5,048 bases of DNA from Parafilimonas sp. GTDB taxonomy: Bacteria > Bacteroidota > Bacteroidia > Chitinophagales > Chitinophagaceae. Of the stretch, positions 1 through 5,048 are shown in pieces (position 1 is the stretch's first letter; every line of letters begins with the position of its first letter). The stretch is taken from assembly GCA_023251275.1 (NCBI GenBank), contig JAHEZC010000251.1, positions 1-5,048 of the forward strand, in the 5' to 3' direction. Both the position numbers and the translations under genes were made by a program. The notes beneath the pieces were generated by a model. The model saw nothing but the letters and a program-made list of their open reading frames with translations, was not told the DNA's origin and ran no database searches.

Positions 1-758
1 CTGCAATCCGGGTTTAATGCTTTTACTTCATCTTCATTTATAGCCCTGTTATAGATTCTTATTTCATCAATTGCACCATTAAACCAATAAGGGTATTGAA
101 CACTGTTCATCTTCCCAAAAAAAAGATTATAGTTGTTAGTGAAAGTAAGGCCTGTTACCATTGCTGAAAATTTCAATTCACATTCAACATAAAGTTTAAC
201 TGTTGTGCCATCATAAGTATAAACAACATGATACCATTTGTTTGTTTCAATATATGGAGAATAACCGGGATACATTGATGAGTTGAGACCATAAAAATTT
301 TCATGGAGAATGTCCGGTGCAGGAATATTACAATTTTGTCCATTTGTATAAGCATTGTCGTCAAACCGCAGCATGTAATTTCCAGTCTGATAATCAACAT
401 CTCCTTTATTTATAATAGCATTGCCATGGCATTTACCCATATAGAATCCCATTGGTTTTACAAGAGCATACAACGTAATCTGGTTGGAAGAATTGATAGT
501 AGTACTGGCAGGAATTTGCATATAATTTATCTGGCCATCAAAATAATAAGCACCATTGGGATTGCCATTTTTATCCGGGCCTAAAACTGCATTATTAAAA
601 ACCGGGTTATTATTATTTCCGCTTGCATCATTGGCATCACCATTAAAAGGGTAATAAGCCATCAGTCCGAGGTTTAAATCAACCTGCCCAGATAATGCAG
701 GTGAAAGAAATATCATGGTAACAGCAAAAAATATAATATAAAGCAGGGTTTTTTTCAC
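1..758 (-). CDS. Secreted LamG-domain (concanavalin A-like) protein, N-terminal part, runs off the left edge
   Basis: Reading right to left, a GTG start opens a frame of 252 codons with no stop before the window edge. Residues 1-24 look like a Sec signal peptide: two lysines, a hydrophobic core (LLYIIFFAVTMIFL) and a small-residue end (SPALSG). There is no lipobox cysteine. Residues 31-248 match a LamG/Laminin_G_3 jelly-roll fold. The landmarks are AYYPFNGDANDASGN (34-48), YYFDG (71-75), WYHVVYTYDGTTVKLYV (175-191) and IDEIRIYNRAINEDEVKAL (230-248). Such domains usually bind carbohydrate or mediate adhesion. GTG is chosen because an in-frame TAA lies four codons upstream, and the next ATG (codon 15) would cut off the signal peptide. 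Four cysteines (110, 143, 193, 252) are visible; Cys193 falls in the VECEL turn where relatives often have NG. The missing C-terminus could hold further repeats or a type IX secretion sorting domain, but that is inference. Confidence 0.85.
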   Translation of the reverse strand, partial: MKKTLLYIIFFAVTMIFLSPALSGQVDLNLGLMAYYPFNGDANDASGNNNNPVFNNAVLGPDKNGNPNGAYYFDGQINYMQIPASTTINSSNQITLYALVKPMGFYMGKCHGNAIINKGDVDYQTGNYMLRFDDNAYTNGQNCNIPAPDILHENFYGLNSSMYPGYSPYIETNKWYHVVYTYDGTTVKLYVECELKFSAMVTGLTFTNNYNLFFGKMNSVQYPYWFNGAIDEIRIYNRAINEDEVKALNPDC

Positions 759-763
759 AAATG

Positions 764-769
764 CCTTTA
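764..769 (-). promoter_or_regulatory. Probable ribosome binding site for the GTG-started LamG gene
   Basis: The minus strand reads TAAAGG, then five bases, then GTG. This is a partial Shine-Dalgarno match at a workable distance and supports the GTG as the real start. The other complete genes in the window lack such a site and have A-rich leaders instead, as is common in Bacteroidota. Confidence 0.4.
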
Positions 770-796
770 CTTATGCGTCAAATAACAAGTTATCAA

Positions 797-825
797 TAAA
801 GTTAAATAAGAAAATACAATGACAA
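797..825 (-). promoter_or_regulatory. Candidate Bacteroidota-type promoter for the LamG gene
   Basis: On the minus strand TTG (823-825) is followed by an 18-bp spacer and TAACTTTA (797-804). This compares with the Bacteroidota primary-sigma pattern TTG, about 17-23 bp, TAnnTTTG, with one mismatch in the final base. Transcription would begin near 790 and give a leader of about 30 nt before the GTG start. The surrounding 204-bp spacer between the divergent LamG and methyltransferase genes is AT-rich, so chance matches are likely and this stays a weak call. No convincing promoter was seen for the plus-strand gene. Confidence 0.3.
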
Positions 826-962
826 GAAGGATTGATTGCAGATTAATTCAAATCATCAACTTTTTGCTGCCATTTATACCCTTATTCCTCGCAGCGGATT
901 AACAATCTTTGAAAAGTTGTATATATCTTTCCGGTTCTGAAATCTTCATACAATTATAAATC

Positions 963-1766
963 ATGCAACCAAAAAATTACGCCATCAGCGGCGGAGAAGA
1001 AGGAAAGAAACGCTTAAATAAACTGGCCGCAGCGCTGCAGCCTTATACATCTTCTTTATTAATACATGCAGGTGTACAGACCGGTTGCAGTTTTCTCGAT
1101 CTTGGTTGCGGTGGCGGAAATGTCTCGATGCTTGCAGCTCAGTTGGCGGGAGAAGAGGGAAGGGTTACCGGCGTGGATTATGATCCTGTCATAGTACAGC
1201 TTGCACAGGAAGACCTTATCACTGAAAATATTCACAACATCGCCTATCAGCACAACAGCGCGTATGATATAAACTTTACAAATGAATTTGATTTTGTATA
1301 TGCACGGTTCCTTCTCTCTCATCTTAATGATCCAATGAAGGCTTTATTAAAAATGAAACAGGCTGCCAAACAAGGAGGGAAAATTATTGCAGAAGATATA
1401 CAGTTCAGCAGGCATTTTTCATATCCCGATAATGCAGCTTTCAAACGTTACCAACAGCTATACGCAGAAGTGGTAAAAAGAAAGGGTGGTGATGCAGAAC
1501 TTGGTGCGGATTTGCCTTTGCTATTCATGGACGCAGGCATAAAAATTATTTCGATGGATGTGATTCAACCGGCATTTTCATCAGGCGATGGAAAATGGCT
1601 GGCTTATATTACGATGGATAAAATAAAAGACTCTATACTGGAAGAAGGCGTTGCCGGTTTGGAAGAGATCAACAGCGTGTTGCAGGAAATGGCTGCATTT
1701 ACAAATGATAAAAATTCAATCATCAGCATGCCGGGCATTTACAGGATCACCGGAATAAAGGATTAG
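963..1766 (+). CDS. Class I SAM-dependent methyltransferase, substrate unknown
   Basis: A complete 267-residue protein with a Rossmann-fold methyltransferase core. Motif I, the SAM-binding glycine loop, is FLDLGCGGGN (44-53). The acidic end of strand 2 is VTGVDYDP (68-75), with Asp72 placed to bind the ribose hydroxyls of SAM. Motif IV is FDFVYARFLLSHL (109-121), and the following strand is GGKIIAEDI (138-146). The N-terminus, YAISGGEEGKKRL, resembles a recurring family of small-molecule methyltransferases that begin with Y-x-I-x-G-G-E-E-G and have a helical C-terminal cap. The substrate cannot be told from sequence; UbiE/COQ5-like enzymes are only distant relatives. The start is firm because an in-frame TAA ends three bases before the ATG. 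No Shine-Dalgarno site is seen; the leader is A/T-rich. The gene is divergent from the LamG gene and convergent with lutC, so it is probably a single-gene transcript. Its TAG stop overlaps the lutC TAA stop. Confidence 0.9.
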   Translation: MQPKNYAISGGEEGKKRLNKLAAALQPYTSSLLIHAGVQTGCSFLDLGCGGGNVSMLAAQLAGEEGRVTGVDYDPVIVQLAQEDLITENIHNIAYQHNSAYDINFTNEFDFVYARFLLSHLNDPMKALLKMKQAAKQGGKIIAEDIQFSRHFSYPDNAAFKRYQQLYAEVVKRKGGDAELGADLPLLFMDAGIKIISMDVIQPAFSSGDGKWLAYITMDKIKDSILEEGVAGLEEINSVLQEMAAFTNDKNSIISMPGIYRITGIKD

Positions 1767-2350
1767 TCGTTCAATATAAATGCCGTCATCGTTTTCGGCC
1801 CATGTGCGCCTAAAACCAGCGCCTGCTCTATGTCTGCGGTCTTCGACGGTCCGGAAATAAATGTTGCAAAGCCGTATTCCATATCAGCAATTTTATTATA
1901 AGCATCATGCATGGTGGCTGCAATATTTTGTTTGTGTATAATTACTGCAAGATGAGCTGCGATAAAAGGAAGCGCTCTGATCATTATATCATTATCATTG
2001 ATCCATACAGCGCCGTTTTCGGCAACAGCAAGTTTTGATTCTATGACAAACAGGTCAACATTTTCAAAGCTATGCGGATCGTCTGTAATAGTATAGTCGT
2101 CGGCTATTGAAGAAATTTCTTTGCAGGAAGACACTATTCTTTTTGCATCCGGAAAATGTTCATGTATCAACAAAATAATTTCTTCCTGAGTTTTCACCAC
2201 GAACGGTTTACCCCCGACACTTTTGAATACTTCAACAAATTTTTCACAAGCATCATTAAAAAAAGGAGCAAACTTTTTTATCTCAGGAACTTCTGCAAAT
2301 TCCGGCTGATTATTTTTTATTGTGCTTAATATTTTTTCGCGGCTGCTCAT
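1763..2350 (-). CDS. lutC: LutC/LldG-type LUD-domain lactate utilization protein
   Basis: A 195-residue protein matching the LUD (DUF162) family subgroup LutC/YkgG, which is about this length. Known role: the small subunit of the LutABC complex, which oxidises L-lactate to pyruvate in the cytoplasm. The N-terminal helix (MSSREKILSTIK) is typical. The LUD core runs from about residue 38 to the end, with VAENGAVWI (109-117), the region where LUD proteins carry an AE-x-G motif. The family signature FISGPSKTADIEQALVLGAHGPKTM is at 164-188. The protein has no cysteine cluster, as expected, since LutA and LutB supply the iron-sulfur parts. It is the last gene of the minus-strand kinase-lutA-lutB-lutC row. 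Its ATG follows a repeat-filled 82-bp spacer and has no Shine-Dalgarno site. The 3' end overlaps the methyltransferase stop by 4 bp, leaving no room for a terminator between the genes. Confidence 0.93.
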   Translation of the reverse strand: MSSREKILSTIKNNQPEFAEVPEIKKFAPFFNDACEKFVEVFKSVGGKPFVVKTQEEIILLIHEHFPDAKRIVSSCKEISSIADDYTITDDPHSFENVDLFVIESKLAVAENGAVWINDNDIMIRALPFIAAHLAVIIHKQNIAATMHDAYNKIADMEYGFATFISGPSKTADIEQALVLGAHGPKTMTAFILND

Positions 2351-2356
2351 ATCAAT

Positions 2357-2426
2357 TTCAATATCTCAATCTCCAATATCCCAATATCCCAGTATCCCAG
2401 TATCCCAATCCCCCAATCCCCAATAT
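2357..2426. repeat. Degenerate 8-bp tandem repeat (CCCAATAT type) filling the lutB-lutC spacer
   Basis: On the plus strand the spacer resolves into about eight units close to CCCAATAT. Clear units are CCCAATAT (2380-2387), CCCAGTAT (2388-2395) and CCCAGTAT (2396-2403). Shortened or altered copies follow at 2404-2410, 2411-2417 and 2418-2426, and weaker copies (TTCAATAT, CTCAATCT, CCAATAT) lie at 2357-2379. The array takes up most of the 82 bp between the lutB stop and the lutC start. The two identical CCCAGTAT units side by side suggest recent slippage duplication. No protein frame or RNA gene is supported here. Confidence 0.85.
2380..2421 (-). promoter_or_regulatory. Potential G-quadruplex in the lutB-lutC intercistronic leader
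   Basis: The strand that matches the lut mRNA carries six guanine runs of 4, 5, 3, 3, 3 and 3 bases in transcription order. They are separated by loops of 3, 3, 5, 5 and 5 bases (ATT, ATT, ATACT, ATACT, ATATT). This satisfies the usual G3+N1-7 quadruplex pattern with two spare runs. It begins 11 nt after the lutB stop and ends about 29 nt before the lutC ATG, so a folded RNA could affect lutC expression or mRNA stability. The pattern is seen directly; folding and function are inferred. Confidence 0.5.
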
Positions 2427-2432
2427 GTATTC

Positions 2433-3803
2433 CTATACTTTTCTCTTCCTGTACCACTCACCAAAAGATTGCTTAGGCGCTTCGGGCATTTCCCGTTGCT
2501 TATACCAGGGATTAAATTTATTCTTTACAAAAAATGGCAGATGGTTTAAAAACCATCTTCCTGTTTTACCTGCTGTTCTGTAAAGAGAAGGTTTCGACAA
2601 AATATTATTCATACCTTTCATCGCAACTTTTTTTGCAGCAGGCACATAACCTTCTTTCACTAATACCTGCCGCCATTTATATAACTGATCATGGATATCA
2701 ATTTTTACAGGGCAAACATTGCTGCAACTTCCGCAAAGTGTAGATGCAAAAGGCAGATCAGCATATTGCTTCATATCCAGATTGGGTGCAAGTATAGAGC
2801 CGATAGGACCTGCAATTGCTGTATGATAACTGTGCCCGCCGCTCCTCCTGTAAACCGGGCATGTATTAAAACATGCAGCGCAACGGATACATTTCAATGA
2901 ATTGCGGAATTCTTTTCTGCCCAGTTGCCTGCTTCTGCCATTATCAACAATTACAATATGCATCTCTTGTCCTATGCGCGGTTTTTTGAAATGGCTGCTG
3001 TAAGCAGTTACAGGCTGACCTGTTGCACTGCGCGCAAGCAATCGTAAGAATACTCCAAGATGTTTTCTTTGGGGTATAATTTTTTCAATTCCCATGCTTG
3101 CAATATGCACATCTGCAAGATGCACACCCATGTCTGCATTGCCTTCATTGGTGCATACTACAAATTCACCTGTTTCTGCAATGGCAAAATTTACTCCTGT
3201 TAATGCAACTTTCCTCGTGAGAAATTTTTCTCTTAAGTGCAGGCGCGCTGCATTCGTCAGAAACTGTGGGTCAGCATTGCCGGCAGGCGTGCCAAGATGT
3301 TTCTGAAATAATTCGCCAATTTCTTCTTTCTTCCAATGAATACACGGCAACACGATGTGGCTCGGTGGCTCTTTTGCCAATTGCACAATGCTTTCGCCCA
3401 GATCCGAATCAATCACTTCTACTCCATGTGCTTCCAAATATTCATTCATGTGACATTCTTCTGTCAGCATGGATTTACTCTTGACCATTTTTGTTACACC
3501 ATGCTTCTGTAGAATGGAATGAACGATTTCATTGTGTTCTTTCGCATCCGCTGCCCAATGCACATTCACGCCATTTCGTGTTGCATTTTTTTCAAAAGCA
3601 ATTAAATATTCACTCAGGTTGGAAAGGACATTATTTTTTAGTTGTGATGCAATCTCACGCAGTTCTTCCCATTCCGGAATGGTATTCGCGATCTTATCTC
3701 TTTTTGAGCGAATGAACCACAATGTTTCATCATGCCAGTTAACACGAGGCTCGTCACGGTTGAAGTGCTCTGCTAATTGTGGATGATGACCTGTTCTTTC
3801 CAT
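2433..3803 (-). CDS. lutB: LutB/LldF-type iron-sulfur lactate utilization protein
   Basis: A 456-residue protein of normal LutB/YkgF length. Known role: the electron-transferring iron-sulfur subunit of LutABC, which oxidises L-lactate to pyruvate in the cytoplasm. The N-terminus carries the family pattern NWHDETLWFIRSKRD (22-36). A LUD domain spans about 65-295, with FAIAETGEFVVCTNEGNADM (206-225) and GIEKIIP (238-244). A ferredoxin-like double cluster follows: CIRCAACFNTCP (Cys305, 308, 311, 315) and CGSCSNVCP (Cys357, 360, 364), suited to [4Fe-4S] centres. The basic C-terminal tail (about 375-456) fits the LutB_C domain. There is no signal peptide or membrane segment. The ATG gives the expected family N-terminus; the leader is A-rich (ACAAAAAGTAT) without a Shine-Dalgarno site. 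It lies 125 bp after lutA and 82 bp before lutC. Confidence 0.95.
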   Translation of the reverse strand: MERTGHHPQLAEHFNRDEPRVNWHDETLWFIRSKRDKIANTIPEWEELREIASQLKNNVLSNLSEYLIAFEKNATRNGVNVHWAADAKEHNEIVHSILQKHGVTKMVKSKSMLTEECHMNEYLEAHGVEVIDSDLGESIVQLAKEPPSHIVLPCIHWKKEEIGELFQKHLGTPAGNADPQFLTNAARLHLREKFLTRKVALTGVNFAIAETGEFVVCTNEGNADMGVHLADVHIASMGIEKIIPQRKHLGVFLRLLARSATGQPVTAYSSHFKKPRIGQEMHIVIVDNGRSRQLGRKEFRNSLKCIRCAACFNTCPVYRRSGGHSYHTAIAGPIGSILAPNLDMKQYADLPFASTLCGSCSNVCPVKIDIHDQLYKWRQVLVKEGYVPAAKKVAMKGMNNILSKPSLYRTAGKTGRWFLNHLPFFVKNKFNPWYKQREMPEAPKQSFGEWYRKRKV

Positions 3804-3832
3804 ATACTTTTTGTAATAGTGCGTTGTCAGCT

Positions 3833-3856
3833 GTGATTATTGGTACGGTTAATCAC
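3833..3856. promoter_or_regulatory. Perfect 7-bp inverted repeat upstream of lutB (operator or RNA hairpin candidate)
   Basis: GTGATTA (3833-3839) and TAATCAC (3850-3856) are exact inverted copies around a 10-bp centre, and GTAC in the middle extends the symmetry (18 of 24 positions). The site lies 29 bp upstream of the lutB start in the 125-bp lutA-lutB spacer. It could be a transcription-factor operator or an intercistronic mRNA hairpin. It lacks a GC-rich stem and a U-tract on the lut strand, so it is not a typical terminator. The dyad is seen directly; its role is inferred. Confidence 0.4.
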
Positions 3857-3913
3857 GCCACTCAATATCTCAAATAATTTTATTATCACATCACGGGGAA
3901 TATCGCAAGCACA

Positions 3914-3942
3914 CTTACAACTCACAATTCACTCACCATTCA
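3914..3942. repeat. Short degenerate 7-bp repeat across the lutA stop codon
   Basis: The plus strand reads as loosely repeated heptamers: CTTACAA, CTCACAA, TTCACTC, then ACCATTCA. On the lut strand this is a TGAGT/TGAAT-rich tract. The lutA TGA stop (3929-3931) lies inside it, so the last codons of lutA are part of the low-complexity sequence. The first two units differ by one base; the others are weaker. It is not related in sequence to the C-rich array before lutC. Confidence 0.4.
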
Positions 3943-4663
3943 ATATCTCCGCAATATGTTTTACTTTTACATTGCTCCTTTGTCTTTTTAATATTCCTTC
4001 GAGATGCATGAGGCAACTCATGTCTGCTCCCACGATAAATTCTGCACCATGTGCAATATGATCTGCAATCCTGTCCTTTCCCATTTTTACACTTACTGCT
4101 TCTTCAGAAACACAGAATGTTCCGCCAAAGCCGCAGCACTCATCTGCTCTGCTCAACCCGATCAGCTCCATTCCATTAACCATTTTTAATAATTGCAATG
4201 GCTTTGAAAATGGTGCAGCGACTAACTCACTCATCTGGGATAATTTTAACCCTCGCTGTCCATGACAACTTTGATGCATGCCAACTTTATGCGGAAATGA
4301 TGCATTGATCTTTTCTACTTTCAATATATCGGTTAAAAATTCTGTCAACTCATATATCTTATTTCGGATATCTTTTGCTGCGTGTTCATTTTTTTCATCA
4401 TGTAAATGATCTTTTATATGCAGCGTGCAACTTCCTGACGGGCATACAATATACTCAAACTCCGCAAAATTTTTTATAAACAACTCATTGCAACCCTTTG
4501 CAAGATATTCGAAACCCGAATTCGCCATCGGCTGTCCGCAACAGGTTTGATTTGTTGGATACACGACTTCAACACCCAGCTTCTCCAGCAGTTGTAATGT
4601 GGCAATGGCTACCTGCGGGTAAAATTGGTCAATATAGCATGGTATAAACAATCCTGCTCTCAT
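3929..4663 (-). CDS. lutA: LutA/LldE-type (Fe-S)-binding lactate utilization protein with two CCG domains
   Basis: A 244-residue protein of normal LutA/YkgE length. Known role: the CCG-domain subunit of LutABC, which oxidises L-lactate to pyruvate; related cysteine-rich domains occur in HdrB and GlpC. The first domain has Cys9, then C41-C42-G43 after 31 residues, then Cys74 and Cys79 in CPSGSC. The second has Cys133 in HQSCHGQRGL, then C176-C177-G178 in DECCGFGGTFC, and Cys217 in ADMSCLMHL. Together these are suited to binding iron-sulfur clusters. The N-terminus RAGLFIPCYIDQFYP is typical, so the ATG start is secure. That ATG overlaps the TGA of the upstream sugar kinase (ATGA), which points to translational coupling and one transcript. 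No Shine-Dalgarno site is evident. A 125-bp spacer separates it from lutB. Confidence 0.95.
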   Translation of the reverse strand: MRAGLFIPCYIDQFYPQVAIATLQLLEKLGVEVVYPTNQTCCGQPMANSGFEYLAKGCNELFIKNFAEFEYIVCPSGSCTLHIKDHLHDEKNEHAAKDIRNKIYELTEFLTDILKVEKINASFPHKVGMHQSCHGQRGLKLSQMSELVAAPFSKPLQLLKMVNGMELIGLSRADECCGFGGTFCVSEEAVSVKMGKDRIADHIAHGAEFIVGADMSCLMHLEGILKRQRSNVKVKHIAEILNGE

Positions 4664-5048
4664 TGTATTGCATCTTCTGTTACAGCATAGTATTTTAATT
4701 CTATCAGATCTGATGGCAGCGGATTTTTATTCCAGTGCCGATGAATTGCCAGTGCAGCACCCAATGATGAAGCCTGCGCAACAGTTGCTGCAAATACTTC
4801 CATTTGCGGAAATGCATTTGCAAGTAAATGCATATAAACAGGATTCCTGCTGAAGCCGCCATCGACAAAAATTCTTTTCACTGATGTTCCGTTCAACACC
4901 AGCTTCGTTGAATGAACCTGCTGTTCAATAATATCTGCGATCAGTTGATGATAAGCTTCTTCATAAGTTTTGAAATCATTCAAATCTCTTTTTGAAAAAC
5001 ACGATGAGTCCACCATTGCATGACCTCGTGTCAATTCTGAATTTACTA
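4660..5048 (-). CDS. FGGY-family carbohydrate kinase, C-terminal part, begins beyond the right edge
   Basis: The frame is open to the right edge and shows the last 128 residues; FGGY kinases are usually about 450-500 residues, so roughly the last quarter is present. The best landmark is FVDGGFSRNPVYMHLLANAFP (visible residues 60-80), the nucleotide-binding segment of the FGGY C-terminal domain. AQASSLGAALAIH (90-102) is the helix that follows. The family phosphorylates sugars with ATP in the cytoplasm. The match to Bacteroidota rhamnulokinase- or fuculokinase-like proteins is by recollection, so no gene symbol is given; xylulokinase or another sugar specificity cannot be excluded. A TTG in the visible part could be read as a start, but the motif content shows this is the interior of a longer protein. 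The stop overlaps the lutA ATG by 4 bp, placing the kinase in the lut transcript. Confidence 0.85.
   Translation of the reverse strand, partial: VNSELTRGHAMVDSSCFSKRDLNDFKTYEEAYHQLIADIIEQQVHSTKLVLNGTSVKRIFVDGGFSRNPVYMHLLANAFPQMEVFAATVAQASSLGAALAIHRHWNKNPLPSDLIELKYYAVTEDAIQ

Noticed and set aside
303..584. Open plus-strand frame of 93 codons opposite the LamG gene
   Set aside because: It is antisense to a frame with a signal peptide and clear LamG motifs, has no recognisable domain, and has no supported start signal.
924..931. TATCTTTC as a promoter -7 element for the methyltransferase gene
   Set aside because: It matches TAnnTTTG with one mismatch, but there is no TTG 17-23 bp upstream, and such matches are frequent in this AT-rich spacer.
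2357..2426. CRISPR array
   Set aside because: The units are about 8 bp, contiguous and degenerate, with no spacers, and there are no cas genes in the window.
2320..2583. Plus-strand frames across the lutB-lutC spacer giving proline-, serine- and asparagine-rich peptides
   Set aside because: The peptide (repeated SQYPN/IPVSQ) is just the translated 8-bp DNA repeat, and the frames are antisense to the ends of lutB and lutC.
2712..2735. Second LutB iron-sulfur motif (C-x2-C-x3-C-P) seems to lack one cysteine compared with the first
   Set aside because: As far as I recall this shorter second motif is normal in LutB/LldF proteins, so it is not a sign of a defective subunit.
3833..3856. Intrinsic terminator between lutA and lutB
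   Set aside because: The inverted repeat has an AT-rich 7-bp stem, a 10-nt loop and no U-tract following it on the lut strand.
4660..5034. A complete 124-residue protein starting at the TTG near the right edge
   Set aside because: The frame stays open past this codon to the window edge and the protein carries only the C-terminal motifs of an FGGY kinase, so it is the end of a longer gene.

Overview
This 5,048-bp window is most likely chromosomal DNA from a Bacteroidota bacterium, probably a relative of the Chitinophagaceae. The reasons are the AT-rich composition, A-rich leaders that mostly lack Shine-Dalgarno sites, a secreted LamG-type protein, and the style of the LutABC and sugar-kinase proteins. 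This assignment rests on recognition, not on a database search.

Layout. (1) Positions 1-758, minus strand: the N-terminal 252 codons of a secreted LamG/concanavalin-like protein. It starts at GTG and runs off the left edge. (2) Positions 759-962: a 204-bp divergent spacer with a weak promoter candidate for the LamG gene. (3) Positions 963-1766, plus strand: a complete class I SAM-dependent methyltransferase of unknown substrate. (4) Positions 1763-5048, minus strand: a probable operon transcribed right to left. It holds the C-terminal end of an FGGY-family sugar kinase, then lutA, lutB and lutC. The kinase stop and the lutA start overlap in ATGA. The lutA-lutB and lutB-lutC spacers are 125 and 82 bp. 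The lutC stop overlaps the methyltransferase stop tail-to-tail by 4 bp. No gene-free stretch exceeds 300 bp.

How the genes fit together. LutABC (LldEFG/YkgEFG) is the iron-sulfur, flavin-independent system that oxidises L-lactate to pyruvate. A sugar kinase translationally coupled to lutA suggests a route in which a deoxysugar such as L-rhamnose or L-fucose is phosphorylated and cleaved. The lactaldehyde is then oxidised to lactate, and LutABC returns it to central metabolism. The aldolase, isomerase and aldehyde dehydrogenase needed for this would lie outside the window. The methyltransferase and LamG protein have no evident link to this pathway.

The most unusual non-coding feature is the lutB-lutC spacer. 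It is a degenerate 8-bp tandem repeat whose transcribed strand carries six runs of three or more guanines with 3-5 nt loops, a canonical G-quadruplex pattern, just ahead of lutC. The lutA-lutB spacer carries a perfect 7-bp inverted repeat. I see no evidence for a new multi-gene system here; the protein-coding content is ordinary for the group.
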